Position numbers and translations under genes: made by a program. The notes beneath the pieces were generated by a model that saw only the letters and a list, made by a program, of their open reading frames with translations, was not told where the DNA came from and searched no databases. From contig CM059191.1 of the NCBI GenBank assembly GCA_030323885.1, forward strand, positions 104,332,292 to 104,396,291: a stretch of DNA of 64,000 bases, read 5' to 3'. Below are positions 18,990-30,831 of the stretch, piece after piece (the first letter of the stretch is position 1; each line of letters starts with the position of its first letter). The DNA is from Branchipolynoe longqiensis. Taxonomy: Eukaryota > Annelida > Polychaeta > Phyllodocida > Polynoidae.

Positions 18990-20965
18990 CACGGCTATGT
19001 ACAGTCCACACTAGGTGACTAGGTTTCTGCAAGTAGCCTCAGCAACAAGTCGCCCGTACATTCGGGGGGCGACTAATCGCCCATGAACTGACAGTGACGA
19101 AAATGTCTGTGACTCGTCGCTCAGCCCAGCGGCTGTCCACTTCCAATTCGTCACAGGCGACGGGTTTTGACTGCTATCCGGTGACGGACACACTTTGAGG
19201 ACTTGCCATTTGTAAGTGAAGCATGAGTGAAACCCTGACCCCCACAATAAGGGAGGTCAGACATGCGTGCTATCGACATAAAAGATGTATATATAATATA
19301 AATAACTATACTTTTTGTTGTATAGAGGGCTGTAATGATGTCACAAGACAACTTTTGGTGGCCATATTGGATTACATACAGAAGGCTTGCAACTGCCTAC
19401 AGTGTGCTTATTTACTGATTTGTTGGTTTATTTGTCACTGTTTTGAGCAGTTTGGCCTCAGAAGTTGTTGCTAAAGTGCTGTAAGTAAACACATTGGATG
19501 TAAACTGCCCAGAACCTCCCAGAACACAAGAAAACTCTGTTTTACTGCATCTGCATGCATTCACAACATGGCTAGGGAGGGTGTTCGTAATCCAAGATGG
19601 CTAACCGCTGAGTGATGACGTTACGTGCACTCCCTCTATCGTCAACGTTCTCCACTGTTACCACACCCAATGTCAGTTATAAAATACCCACGCGTTGTTT
19701 TGTATCGGAAAGTTGCTAATTAGAGCAGTCCTGTGTGCATGACGGGCCCTAGGGTTTGCTGGCACCCCGGGCAAGCTGAACTTTGCCGCCCTTACAAGTA
19801 TAATTTGTTGGTAATTTCTTTCTAGAAATTATATTTGGTGCCCCCTAGCATGTGGCGTCACGGGTGACTGCCGAGTTGCCGGTACCTTCAGCACATGTCA
19901 CGTGTTTTTATTAGTTTTATGCATTTGGCACCTGTTCTTTGTAAACTGTCAACTCGGTGAGGTGTAAACTGGGAATAGGCCAGTCTGAGTCCGTACCGCC
20001 AGTGTTAATTAATTATCACATCCTGTTAAGTATGTTTTTGTGTCGCGAAATATGTATTTTTGCTTTGTTTTGACAGTGAGGGAGTGAGTGAGTGAGTGAG
20101 TGAGTGAGTGAGTGAGAACAAAGAGAATGATGTGAAAAAGCAACTCCAATATATTTAAACCCGGATATATGATTAGTAACATTCCAAATGTAGCGTTAAT
20201 ATTTCAGCGCCTCGGCTCCACAAAAGTAATATTTTTATAATTTTTACATAGAGGGGTTTGAGGGGGGGGGGGGACTATACTGTGAACATTTTGTTGAAAC
20301 GGGTCCAGTGAACCGTGTCAGCACCGAATATGGACATGAGTTCGCTGTTCCTTGTAATAAGTGCCAGTCTTGTGGGTTCTTGAATAAAGTGGCCTGTGTT
20401 GCCTTTAGTTGGTGTATTAGCCCACGCCCGATGTGTTTAGATAAGTGAGAGTTTAATTATATAAAGAGGTGTTGGAAAGCTCTTATTTCCTGCGAAGTGC
20501 TGGCGATCTAAAGTTCTTGAGCATATGTCCATTGACGGTCAAATGTACGACATTTCAAGAAAATTTAAAAAATAAACAATATTCAAATGTCTACATATTG
20601 TGTTCTTGTTTTATTAAAGTGGGTGCTCTTGGAGGTCGGTTTATTGTAGATAAAAGATACACCCTTACCCACAGTAGAAGTGGATGACAATTACATCTTA
20701 CCTTGAGAAAAAACTACATCGAATAGGAATTAACTGTGGAGATGGTGGTTCCCATGCGTAGTATTTATCTATATTGGTGAAAGGTTCAGAGATTAGTAGA
20801 GAATCACAAAACACAAAAAAAGATGGCAGCCACATTAAGCTCTGGAGATCCGAGTTTCAAAGTCTATTAATCTACATGAATCCAAAAGATTGTCACCCAA
20901 AAATAGTGGGTTATGATAAACAAGCCTTACAACCATTTATTGATTACATTTTATTGCAAATAACG
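18990..20965 (+). other. Intergenic, mostly unannotated
   Basis: It holds a GC-rich block at 19002-19195 rich in 'gtcgcc'/'ggcgac' words that resembles another small DNA element, a (GAGT)n run at 20084-20114, and a G11 run near 20262. I find no supported exon. The 60-80-codon ORFs lack family resemblance. Confidence 0.5.
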
Positions 20966-21119
20966 TGAAGTCATGTGCCAGGGCAAAGACCCTATAATAC
21001 TAAGATGGCTCACTCCCTATCTCTCCCATGGTAATGTAAATTTCGCAGTGCCACCTTGTGGTTGGTTTGATCAGCCCAGCTCCTGGTTGGTGTTTCAAAC
21101 GTGAAGTCGTGTGTCAGGG
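20966..21119 (+). repeat. Tandem duplication of the left part of the 7-bp-TSD MITE
   Basis: A ~135-base block from 'gtgaagtcatgtgccagggc' to 'ggttggtgtttcaaac' is repeated almost exactly at 21101-21225. So the element at 21120 has an extra upstream left end that starts 'caaagaccctataatactaa' at about 20983. Confidence 0.85.
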
Positions 21120-21478
21120 CAAAGACCCTATAATACTAAGATGGCTCACTCCCTACCTCTCCCATGGTAATGTAAATTTCGCAGTGCCACCTTGTGGTTG
21201 GTTTGATCAGCTCAGCTGCTGGTTGGTGTTTTACATGTAAACACATACAATTATATTATACATGAGATAGGTAAGTATGAATACACATCAATATGAAATT
21301 GATATGAACAAATACACAGCATCATCATCACACATCTTTCACATTCATATATACATTTATACATATAATATAGCACCTGTTTAACCAAGAGAACAGCCAG
21401 TGCACCAAGTGGTGGGTTTGATCATTTTGATTACACAACACAGGCTGAGTGAGCCGTCTTAGTATTATAGGGTCTTTG
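21120..21478. mobile_element. MITE with ~29-bp TIRs and 7-bp TSD
   Basis: It starts CAAAGACCCTATAATACTAA and ends TTAGTATTATAGGGTCTTTG, with near-perfect inverted ends extending to 'ggctca'/'tgagcc'. GTCAGGG lies at 21113-21119 and 21479-21485. The interior shares 'cacatctttcacattcatat' and 'taaccaagagaacagcc' with a shorter copy at 44511-44725. It is non-coding. Confidence 0.9.
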
Positions 21479-21514
21479 GTCAGGGCTGCAACAGATTGTG
21501 CAAATCGAGGATTA

Positions 21515-22083
21515 AGCTAAGATTCCTTACACGCGGTATGCGGACTGCGGCATGCGGCATGCGAATGGGAAGATTCCTTCTACGCGGAATGCGGCATGCG
21601 GCACACGACTGGCTATATTTAAAAAATAAAAATTAACAAGTATACTCCATACTGCACTGTATATGGCCTAATATGGCATCTATATCTATGTAACTCTTGG
21701 TACCTCACAAGGAGGTTCTTACCTTTATAATTACCAAATTATAGATAAGTATTCCTATTTTTGTGGCTCTGGTAGCATTTTTACTAACCAGAACCCCCAT
21801 CACCACCACTACCATATGTTTCCACTCAGAAGCCTTGTGCGTGACCGTTCCGTAATGCTCAGTCGCCTCTCCTAGTGTTAAACTAATGGACACATCAGAC
21901 TCAGGTTTCTATTCACACCCTGGGTGCCGCATGCCGTACCGATCGCTACAGGGACCGATCGAGTTGTCGCATTCGCATTCGCATACCGCGTGTAAGGGTT
22001 GTAGTCCATTGAGTTCAAGGCGTTTCGATTTTTTGCCGCATTCGCATTCGCAGACCGCATACCGCGTGTAAGGAATCTCAGCT
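21515..22083. mobile_element. PIF/Harbinger-like MITE, TTA target duplication
   Basis: The left end AGCTAAGATTCCTTACACGC (continuing 'ggtatgcgg') is mirrored by 'accgcgtgtaaggaatctca' and 'gct' at the right. TTA stands on both sides (21512-21514, 22084-22086), the 3-bp TWA duplication typical of PIF/Harbinger. Subterminal 'gcggcatgcgg' and 'gcattcgcattcgc' words repeat inside. No transposase frame is found. Confidence 0.85.
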
Positions 22084-22089
22084 TTAGTC

Positions 22090-23290
22090 TCTACAACCAA
22101 TCAAGAGGTTGTTCCTCAGGCAACTCTACAGACGCTACTCCATAGTCTGCAATACTGAAGATGCCGACAACCAACAATATCCACAACCCAGCATTCTAAC
22201 ACTTTTTCTAATGCCTTGTTCAGCAGCCCTAGCTGCCACATGAACATGGCTGCGGGAGTAACTAGGTTCATGGGTGTTTTGTATGTTAGTGGGCGTGTTT
22301 GATTGGGTGATCACTTTCGTTCTTTCCGAACTAATCTCATAACTTTCTGTTTGACTGGTACTGGAATGGGAGCTTCTTGAGCTATGGATCAAGGCAACCT
22401 TAAATAGGAAAAAAGCGTGTACGCTGCATGCACACCATTCGATATAGCGATATAGCGAATGGTAGACAGGAAATGTGAACACTTATTTGTCTCTCTTCTT
22501 TTTTTTGTACATTAGTATACATTGGTACATTAGTATACATTGGTATTATTAACCGATCTCAAACTTGCAGGGTGCCATGTGCAAGTAGCCTCGCTTTCAA
22601 AGTAGGGCCTAAATGTGTATTTGCTTTTTGTATTGGTCAAAATTATAAATGTGAGTAGTTTTACACAATGAGTATCGTAAACCTTCCTGTGTGCACACAT
22701 TTTGGGGTTGAAAAAGAATACATGTCATTGTAAATATTACAACAAATATCAATATCAAGGCATGCCTATATTCATATCAAAACAGTCATCACTCATACAT
22801 ATTGCTGGAGTGATTTGTGAGTGATAGAGTGAGTAAGTGAAAGAGCGATAGAATGGGGGAGATAAGATGGAGTCTATGAAAAATTGTTCTAATTGAAACT
22901 ACTGTGCAAAAATGTAAAAGTGATCTCAATGCTAATGATACAATGAAACTTATTTGACTCTAATGATAAGAAGATCCACACACTCCCATGACAAAATATT
23001 GCCAAATATATATCGGTAAAAGCATTTGAGAGAAGGTGTGTACATTGGAGAGGACACCCACAATTATGACTTCAGGGATCCATACGTGTGCAAAAAATAG
23101 TTATTTTTTTACCATCACAAAATGGCTTTAGAGGCCCAACAGGGCCTAGATCAGCCATAAGACATTCCCAATATTTGCTGCGTATTTCTAATCACGAGGA
23201 GAGAACGCCAAAAAAAATCCATTTTTTGTTGTTAATAAAAGAAAAGGTAGAAAATATATAAAATATATGTATCTGTTTGTATTCTACAAT
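22090..23290 (+). other. Intergenic, no recognised feature
   Basis: AT-rich sequence with short direct repeats ('acattagtatacattggt' near 22510). The minus-strand ORF at 22135-22482 is Ser/Thr-rich but has no family I recognise and no splice context. I see no gene. Confidence 0.5.
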
Positions 23291-23297
23291 TGTGAAA

Positions 23298-23470
23298 GGG
23301 GTGGCCGAATGAGTTAGAGCGTCCGTCTCCCGTGTTGGTAGATCGTGGGTTCGAATCCTGGTTGAGTCAAACCAATGACTTAAAAATTGATACTTGTCAC
23401 TTCCTAGCCAGACGTTTGGCATTACTAGGATAGGTCAAGGAGCAGTGGAATGAGGAAGACCAGTCGTCTG
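23298..23470 (+). mobile_element. SINE with SINE-A head and alternative 3' tail
   Basis: The head 'ggtggccgaatgagttagag' and box 'gtgggttcgaatcctggttg' match SINE-A. After 'actaggataggtcaagg' the sequence switches to 'agcagtggaatgaggaagac' and 'cagtcgtctg' plus A-runs, the second tail type. Confidence 0.85.
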
Positions 23471-23739
23471 AAAAAAATACAAAAAAACACGGTAACATTG
23501 AAACCTAGACCATCATTCCCTATTCCAGGGGGAACTATCAGCGTCTTAAATCTCGTGTGGATTTAGTTTGCTCAAACACATATAACCCCCATTCATATAC
23601 AAAAAAATACGGTTTCAAAATACACATATACGTATATATATACATGTGCTATATGTTCAATGACATAAGTTAACCGGTGCAAGTTTGGGTGCTGCGAGTT
23701 TGAGCTGGCGCGAAAATGTGCACTGTCGATAAAGCATGA

Positions 23740-23901
23740 TGGGTATTCAGATTTCGCGCCATCTACGCATGCGCCCATGTCGAACCTGGACAAGATGGCG
23801 GGAAGTGCTGGATATGTGCAGCAGTGTTCTCTTACATTCTCGTAGGTTCTTTGCACAAGTACGCGCATCACACATGTTAATTCAAGCTGGAAAAAGTCCA
23901 G
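23740..23901 (+). promoter_or_regulatory. Promoter-like block and candidate non-coding first exon of the Brat-like gene
   Basis: Within AT-rich flank there is a CpG-containing block: 'acgcatgcgcc' (23765-23775) fits the NRF1 motif and 'caagatggcggg' (23791-23802) fits YY1. Such pairs mark TATA-less promoters with start sites near the YY1 site. The sequence ends in a good splice donor, CCAG|GTAGGT, at 23901/23902. The Brat-like ATG exon has an acceptor before its 5' UTR (35401), so an upstream leader exon must exist and this block could be it. That link is inference. The frame from its ATG closes after about 16 codons, which suits a leader. Confidence 0.35.
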
Positions 23902-23999
23902 GTAGGTTCCATCTTGGCGCCAATTCAATTCTTCCTTCACAATGTGAAGCTGACCCGCATGCCTGCGTGGCTACGAGGATGACGGGTTATTTTCTATAG

Positions 24000-25310
24000 G
24001 TGGCAAATGTTTGTGTATTTATAGGTTCTCAACGGAGACGCCCGCTGACCTAGTCACAAGGACACATATCATATTCCATGTCGTTAAATTTCCCTGATGG
24101 CACATTTTTCGTCTGAAATAATGACACCAAGACGCGTGTGTGCACATTGGGATTGCATCCAGCTGTAGTTTCTATGATTGACCTTTTGTGGTTGAGGCAT
24201 ATTAGCGCATATTTTGCCGTGGACTTAAGGTGCCCAAAGCGACATGTCAAGAGCTGGAGCAGCTGTCACTGTCACGTGTTGCGCCTTTGCAACCACATTT
24301 TACGTCGTTTACCCAATTTTGCAACATTCCCCTCTCAGATACCCCCAATTACCAACAATCATCCCCAAATCACCAAACTTCCATTCTGGTTGTTTGTAAA
24401 ATAAAATATAAGAATCGTGACTTTGACGCCTAACACTATTTCTGCCCCCTTTTCCTGTGGCTGTGGCGTTTTGTAGCTGCCCTGGATTTGGCCTGCTGTC
24501 ATGTAGCTCTGACACAAGTAGGTCACTATTAAATGTTCCTCACACCACATTGGACTTTGATAACTCCCACCCTACGATCTGTGTAGGTGAATGCCTATAA
24601 TTGTGAGTTAAGTCGGTTTTATCTGTGGTGGAGAGCGGGATGGCTGATTTGAAGTTTAATGGTGCAGCCGACATTGCCCGTGACACTTAAGTTTAAGTAA
24701 CTGAAGCGTGTCAAATAAACTCCGCTTGTCAAATAATACCTGGGCCCGACTTGATTGCACTCAACTAAAGCACACACAGTAACATTATCAAGCCTCACAT
24801 ACTTATTCCATACATTTCAGGTCATGTCATGTCATGTCATTTAGAAATTATGATATGCAAATCAAATATTTGTTGCTTTTATTGCGAACGCTGGTTTTTG
24901 ACGGCAAGCGGTAATGTTGGAATTTGGATGAAGTTATTTCTTTTGGTGTTTTCCGCCAATGTTTTATATATATACTTTACCCACCCTCTCACCCCCGAAA
25001 GGGAAACCCAGGAAGACCACATCAGGGTGTTGAGGTTTTGTTCTTAAAGTCTTGTTCTATTTATATAATATAGCAGCTAAATCATGAATATATAGCCTCC
25101 ACCCTAATCCTAGGCCTAGCCACATGTAAACACTGTTTTTTTATTGATATTCAATCTGATTCTGAAATTCTAGTCGAATTTCTGTTGCTTTTGAATTGCC
25201 ACAACAACATTATTTAATACCCAAAACAATGGAGTAGTTGTATTTATTTTTTATTCCGAATTTAATGGTCTTATAAATATTAGTTTTTATTGCTAATAAA
25301 ATTCTCTGTA
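24000..25310 (+). other. Intergenic, no recognised feature
   Basis: A (GTCAT)4 run lies at 24822-24842 and a few short frames are present. No domain, SINE head or inverted ends were recognised. Confidence 0.5.
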
Positions 25311-25314
25311 ATAA

Positions 25315-28300
25315 CAAACATGGTGGCTCCAATGCCTGACATTATATTCCTGGGCAACTTCAATTTCCCAAACATTACCTGGCCTCTAGCTTAGTCTAGG
25401 ACATACACAGGCAACAGTAGCAACAACAGAACAAAATCAAGCAACAAAACTGATGGAAGTCACGGAAAAACTGTTCCTTAAACAGATTGTGAAAACTGCA
25501 ACCAGAGGACAAAATATATTAGACCGTGTATTCACAAACAATCATGATCTAATCTACAATCAACTCCAACAGTTTTCTCAGACCACAACATCATAGAGAT
25601 ACTTATAAAAGACAAAAGTGCCTCAAGCACTTCTAACAGAAATAGAGAAATTCCCAAATTCAGTGCCTATAATTATCACAAAGCAGATTGGATACAAATA
25701 AACAACAAACTTTGTGATATAAACTGGGATGTCTACCTCAGTGGAAAAACAAACTAAACAAATTCTATAACAAGATTGCAGAATTGTATGCCAAGTTTGT
25801 ACCAACAAAGAAACCTAAAGCTATGAAACAAACGATTCCACGTGACAGAAAGATTCTAATGAGAAAGAGAAGAAAGCTTCAAAGGTGGACAAACAGCCAA
25901 TCAAAAACTCAGTATTATCTTTTAAAGAAAATCCACTCCATAGAAACTAAATTAAGGGAAAGCTATGACGAAGAACGTAAAGGAGAGTAGGAAAAGGCCA
26001 TAATCAATGTCAAGATAAATCCAAAATGTTTTTATAGCTATGCTAAGAAATACTCCCAGGCCAGAACAACAATAGGACCACTCCAGAATAAGAATGGTGA
26101 CATAGTCCAAGATCCTGGAGAGATGGCAGACATCCTGAAACTGGGGCCGTATGCAGGAGTCAGTGTTAGGGAGGAAAAACGGTGTTTGGCGGGAATTCCG
26201 GTTTAGTGGCGAAAAAATGGTATGCACGAGTCAGTGTTAGGCCTAACACCAAAGGCTTAACCGGTGTTACCTTAACCCTAAAAAATATCAGGTTTAGCGA
26301 GTTTATTAGGCCCAAATCTATTCAATGCTGTCATATTTAACAGAATTAGATACGCAATAAGTGAAATTTATTCAAATTAACCCTAAATTTGAACCCTCCT
26401 TAAGGCTACCGCCGCATTGGCGGCGATATTAATAGTTATATTTTCGAATCGACGAAGGTAAAGTAAACAAATCGCCGCCGCCGCCAGTATGGCAAGGGAG
26501 GTCGATGCGGCGGTGGCGGCGATTTGTTTACTTTACCTTCGTCGATTCGAAAATATAACTAGTAATATCGCCGCCAATTCGGCGGTAGCCTTAAGGAGGG
26601 TTCGAATTTAGGGTTAATTTGAATAAATTTCACTTATTGCGTGTCTAATTCTGTTAAATATGATAGCATTTGATATATTTAAGCCTAATATATGGGTACA
26701 GACACAGAGGGATTTCCCAAATCTATGAATAAATTCACGTTTAGCTATAATGAAAGTGTTACAGGCTCCTGCATACCACTTGACACAGTTCCCGACATCG
26801 GCGATAACTAACCGGTAATAGGCTGTAACACCAAACCCCGCTAACACTGACTCCTGCATAAGGGCCCAGCAGTACGAAAGTGTCTTCAGAAGCCCACTAG
26901 AATCAAAAATAATAAACCAACCAAAACAGTTCTTCTACCAGGTGGACCAAAGCAAACCAACCCTTATGGATATCAACTTCAGCCCAGAAGAAATAGAAAA
27001 GGCAATTGACAAACTAAATCTAAACTCATCTGCTGGACCAGATGGGTTCCCTGCCATCCTACTAAAACATTGTAAGTAATACCTTTCCTACCCGCTGTAT
27101 ATAATTTGGAGGGATTCCCTGGACCACGGTAACATTCCTGACATTGTAAAGGAAGGACATATTATTCCAATCCATACAGGTGACAGAAAGGCTCTACCCA
27201 AAAACTATAGACCTATCTCACTAACATCACACATAATCAAGATCTTTGAGAGAGTAATTAGAGAACATCTAGTCAAATACTTGGAAGCAAATAACCTGAT
27301 GAACCCATCCCTGCATGGTTTTAGATCCGGAAGATCATGTCTTTCGCAACTACTGTCCCATCATGATCAAATCTTTACTTTTGCGGATGGCACAAGAGTC
27401 ATGAGGGAGATGTAGACACAGAGGCCCTCCAAAAAGACCTGGAAACCATTTACAATTGGCAACATTCAAACAATATGCTGTTCAATGACAAGAAATTTGA
27501 GCTAATACGATATGGCACAAACCCAAGACCTAAAAATGAATACAACTTACATAAACCCCTTAGGAGAGAAAATTATGGAAAAGAAGAGCGTGAAAGACCT
27601 TGGTGTTCACATGGGAAGCAACCTCAAATTCACTGAACACATTGACTATGTATGCCAAACAGCCAGAAAATATAGTGGGTGGGTGGTGCATACATTTAAG
27701 TCAAGAGAAGCTGGGGTAATGAAAACCTTGTGGAACTCCATAATACTCCCACGGAGACTACTGTTCACAACTGTGGATACCAACTTCTAGAGGACAGCTG
27801 ACAAAGCTAGAGTCACTGCAACACAGCTTCACATCATATATATCGAAGACACCAAGAGCCTGGATTACTGGGCAGACTAAAATTCCTGAAGATCTACTCC
27901 ATTGAACGTTGATGTGAGAGATATCGAATTATATACACCTGGAAAATGATTGAAGGCAAAGTACCGAACTATGGCATCACAACGTATCATTCAAAAAGAT
28001 ATGGTAGACTTGGTACGGTACCAGCAATAAATACAAAAGCCTCACAATCAACAAGAACACGGCGGGAAGGAAGTCTTTCTGTCCGAGGAGTACAGCTCTT
28101 CAATACAATGCCAGCTTACATTAGAAATCAATCAAACTGCAGTGTACAATCATTCAGAAGGCAGCTTGACATGGTGCTAACAATACCAGATGAACCGCAG
28201 ATTCCAGAATACACCCAGCTAATGCCAGCAGATTCAAACTCATTACTGCACATGGCAAAACTGAACAGAGCATTCTCACCACATCTGATGTGCTCTGATG

Positions 28301-28323
28301 GTGGAGTCTCCGACTTGGCCTGA
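25315..28323 (+). pseudogene. Decayed non-LTR retrotransposon (endonuclease plus reverse transcriptase)
   Basis: Frames in order: endonuclease piece MPDIIFLGNFNFPNITWP; basic pre-RT part with RKLQRWTNSQSKTQYYL; NPKCFYSYAKKYSQ; RT motifs LNSSAGPDGFPAILLKHC, KNYRPISLTS and LHGFRSGRSCLSQLL; a remnant FADG where the YADD catalytic box belongs; and a C-terminal domain open over 27946-28320 (GSLSVRGVQLFNTMP) with a TGA stop. There are stops after WPLA and KHCK, and about 60 residues are missing before FADG, so it is inactive. The style is Jockey/CR1-L2-like; the exact clade is uncertain. A hairpin MITE interrupts it at 26143-26867. Confidence 0.88.
26143..26867. mobile_element. MITE with a near-perfect ~180-bp hairpin, inserted into the LINE
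   Basis: The outer ends are 27-bp inverted repeats ('tatgcaggagtcagtgttag' / 'ctaacactgactcctgcata') and interrupt the LINE frame between ADILK and QYESVF. Inside, 26305-26485 and 26509-26690 are almost exact reverse complements with a spacer of about 23 bases; arm ends carry GC-rich 'cgccgccgcc'. A second internal copy of the 'gagtcagtgttagg' end lies at 26228-26243. No clear target duplication is seen and it is non-coding. Confidence 0.88.
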
Positions 28324-28352
28324 GCATATAGCTCAAACACTCTAATCTAATT

Positions 28353-28618
28353 CAAGGATGAAAGATCTCCGCGATTCCGCGGATTTCCGGGATTTGTCAA
28401 TCCCACAGCACTATCAACGTATACTACTAATAAATGCCCCAAGCGCCGCAGCACTGTCAGCATACACTACTGCTTCAAACGGTGCAGCACTTTCAGCATA
28501 TACCAATATATATGAAACTTGACTTCCGGGAATATTCCGCGATTCCCTGACAATGCTAAGCCTATGGGAGAATATTAGCATTTCCGCTTTTTTTCCCCGG
28601 AGAGCACTTTCATCCCTG
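28353..28618. mobile_element. MITE-6 copy 1 (CAGGGATGAAAG ends, 6-bp TSD)
   Basis: The ends CAAGGATGAAAG and CTTTCATCCCTG are flanked by CTAATT at 28347-28352 and 28619-28624. The interior has 'cgcgattccgcggatttccg' and 'gggaatattccgcgattccc'. The family has two other complete copies in the window, at 31513 and 42628. Confidence 0.9.
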
Positions 28619-28814
28619 CTAATTAAAAGTAATATGTATGACAAGAATTGATGCAGACATTAATAATTAATATGCAGTATGTCTTTACAGACCAATTGCT
28701 TCAGCCTGAAGTTCAGGACTCTTAGTGACTGTTGGGGTTTTAATTTAGACCCAAGTTGCTGTTTTCATTTGAAAATATCATTTTTAGTGGTTTTTACCTG
28801 AGGAAAAATGTTGT

Positions 28815-28880
28815 TGCTACCTGCGACTGTCCTGATATGACCTTAGACATTGCTAGGAAGCTAATAAACTAACAGGCCTA
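28815..28880 (+). mobile_element. SINE-A 3' fragment
   Basis: It contains only 'tcctgatatgaccttagaca', 'ttgctaggaagc' and a short AT-rich end. Confidence 0.65.
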
Positions 28881-29057
28881 CCCTCGCCGCTTTAGATCAG
28901 ACGGTCATCTATGCCACTAGTTGGTTTTATCATGTCCTAGTAATGCCGTGTATTTTGGTTTGTTGGATGTGCTTATTCGAATGTCCACTATAATTCAATA
29001 CATTATTTCAGACTCTGCATTATTGCAGTTGCATAAAGTGGTCCTATGCTACTTTAG

Positions 29058-29327
29058 CATGCGGTCTACCGGGACTTTAGCCCTAACTCTAAACAGTTAG
29101 TTAAATAGACAGGCCAAGTCAGGTCAGGAGGGATCTTCTATGATCCCTATTTAACTAGCTTTTTAGTTAAATAGTCAGGTCAAGTCAGGTCAGGAGGGGT
29201 CTTCTATGATCCCTATTTAACTAGCTTTGTAGTTAAATAATCAGGTCAGGAGGGGTCTTCTATGATCCCTATTTAATTAGCTTTGTAGGGTTACGGGTAT
29301 GGTTGAAGTCCCGGTAGACCACATATA
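29058..29327. mobile_element. Inverted-end element enclosing three 60-65-bp repeats
   Basis: Left 'tgcggtctaccgggacttta' pairs with right 'aagtcccggtagaccaca'. Between them lie three tandem units of 'aggtcaggaggggtcttcta' and 'tgatccctatttaactagct'. It looks like a small DNA element with an internal minisatellite. No duplication could be fixed. Confidence 0.65.
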
Positions 29328-29329
29328 AA

Positions 29330-30560
29330 AGTAGCACTAAATGGTCCATACCGGGTACATAAGAATAAATGTGAATAATAATATCATTAAGATATATTAA
29401 TTTACAAGTAACAGTCTGAGCAATACAAACCAGTGATAGAAATAAGCACACACACAAAAGTCTCTGGTCCACCCGACAAGTCTGGTGTGATTTTCACTTA
29501 TCCACCTTATTTGTCACTTGTCCCGGACAAGCGGACACGCTCTTATTCTGAACGCTGCTAACCGTCATCAAAATAATAAATAATAAATAAACTACCCTTA
29601 TTGAATATAATTCCCTGAAGTCTCAAATATTGGCAATCTGTATATGACCACACAAAAGGTGACCTTGGTATGCTTGTATGTATTATGGGTTTACTTAAGA
29701 AAGCTGTGGTTGGTTATTTAATTTGTGGATGTGTCCGAAGAGTAGTTGTGCCATTGTTCATATATATTCTTGTCACATCAGTAGTGTGACGTCATCCTTT
29801 TTTTATTCTCAGATAACTATACTTTTCCTGATCGTGTTACTCAGTCTGTGTCATTTAGTCTATTTGGACTTTTCCAACCTTCAATAAGCTATATATTTTT
29901 TATAACCGATTAGGTGTTAAAAATTATATATACTACTGTTTATAGCATCATATGAAGTTTGTTATGCTATCTTATTTGATGGCCTTTTAAACACAATCAC
30001 AATGTGTAGTGCAAGTTTTTATTTGCCAGGTTATTCACTTAAAATACTTTTATTCTAGAAAAGTCAAATGCACGTATATTGAGCTATTTGACCTTCAACT
30101 TTCAACCCAGTCGATAGCGATGGCTCATTGGACTGAGTGTATCTATTCTTCGTACTTTGTGACGTGCAAGCTTGATTACTTGATTTCAAGACATTCTATG
30201 CCAGGTTCTTCACTTTATCTTTAGATACTTTTATTCTAGAAAAGTACACTGCACATATTGCACATGAGCTATTTGACCTTCAACCCAGTCGATAGGGATG
30301 GTCATTAGACTGGAGTGTATCTATTCTTGGTACTTCTGTGATGTCAGACGCGGAAGTGATATGTGCAATTAAAATAAAATGTTCCAGGGCATAATCAAAG
30401 GGATTCAAATTAGGCTTTTTGATAAGTTTCCTTTGGGATCTGTGTTGCAATAAGCTGCTTATAATTGATGATCCGTGAGTGTACGTTTTGGGCCTTTATT
30501 TAATAGAAAAATCTTATCCACGGGTGCAAGTATTCCCTTCTCTACGTCACAATAACAGCT
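29330..30560 (+). repeat. Intergenic with a ~175-bp tandem duplication
   Basis: 30028-30203 and 30204-30350 are diverged copies ('cttttattctagaaaagt', 'gagctatttgaccttcaac', 'ccagtcgatag'). The rest, 29330-30020, is AT-rich and I recognise nothing in it. Confidence 0.7.
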
Positions 30561-30630
30561 GAGGAGGGTCAGGTCATTAGGGCTGAATGGCACTCAGTCA
30601 CAGCTTGACAAGATTTTCAGCGTGGACTGA

Positions 30631-30831
30631 GTGAACATGAAGCTCAAGGTCCTGCAGGCGAGAATGAAGCAAGACCCTGTACAAGTTCTGCAGTTGGTGA
30701 CTAAACGGCCTAAACGGGGACTGGTTAATGCAGTAGGGGTGGCGGCATCGTGGCTGTTTGGTACGGTAAGCCAGGCACAACTGAACAAAGTGCAACAGGC
30801 TAAGTATGACTCTCACAGAATAGATCTCTAG
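30631..30831 (+). pseudogene. Possible retroelement envelope-like fragment
   Basis: A 66-codon frame contains a basic KRPKRG cleavage-like site followed directly by a hydrophobic, Gly/Ala-rich stretch ending WLFGT. That layout resembles the furin site plus fusion peptide of insect errantivirus or baculovirus F-type envelopes. It is short, lacks an upstream signal peptide and shows no transmembrane segment. It is a relic at most and could be chance similarity. No neighbouring gag or pol is seen. Confidence 0.35.

Noticed and set aside
22135..22482. 115-codon minus-strand ORF
   Set aside because: It is Ser-rich with no recognisable domain, no splice signals and no repeat-family match; I cannot support it as a gene.
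24829..25047. 72-codon ORF with hydrophobic stretch
   Set aside because: It is short, AT-rich, starts at a (GTCAT)n run and has no family resemblance.
27946..28323. 125-codon ORF as a host gene
   Set aside because: It is the C-terminal domain of the LINE that starts at 25315, with the RT motifs directly upstream.
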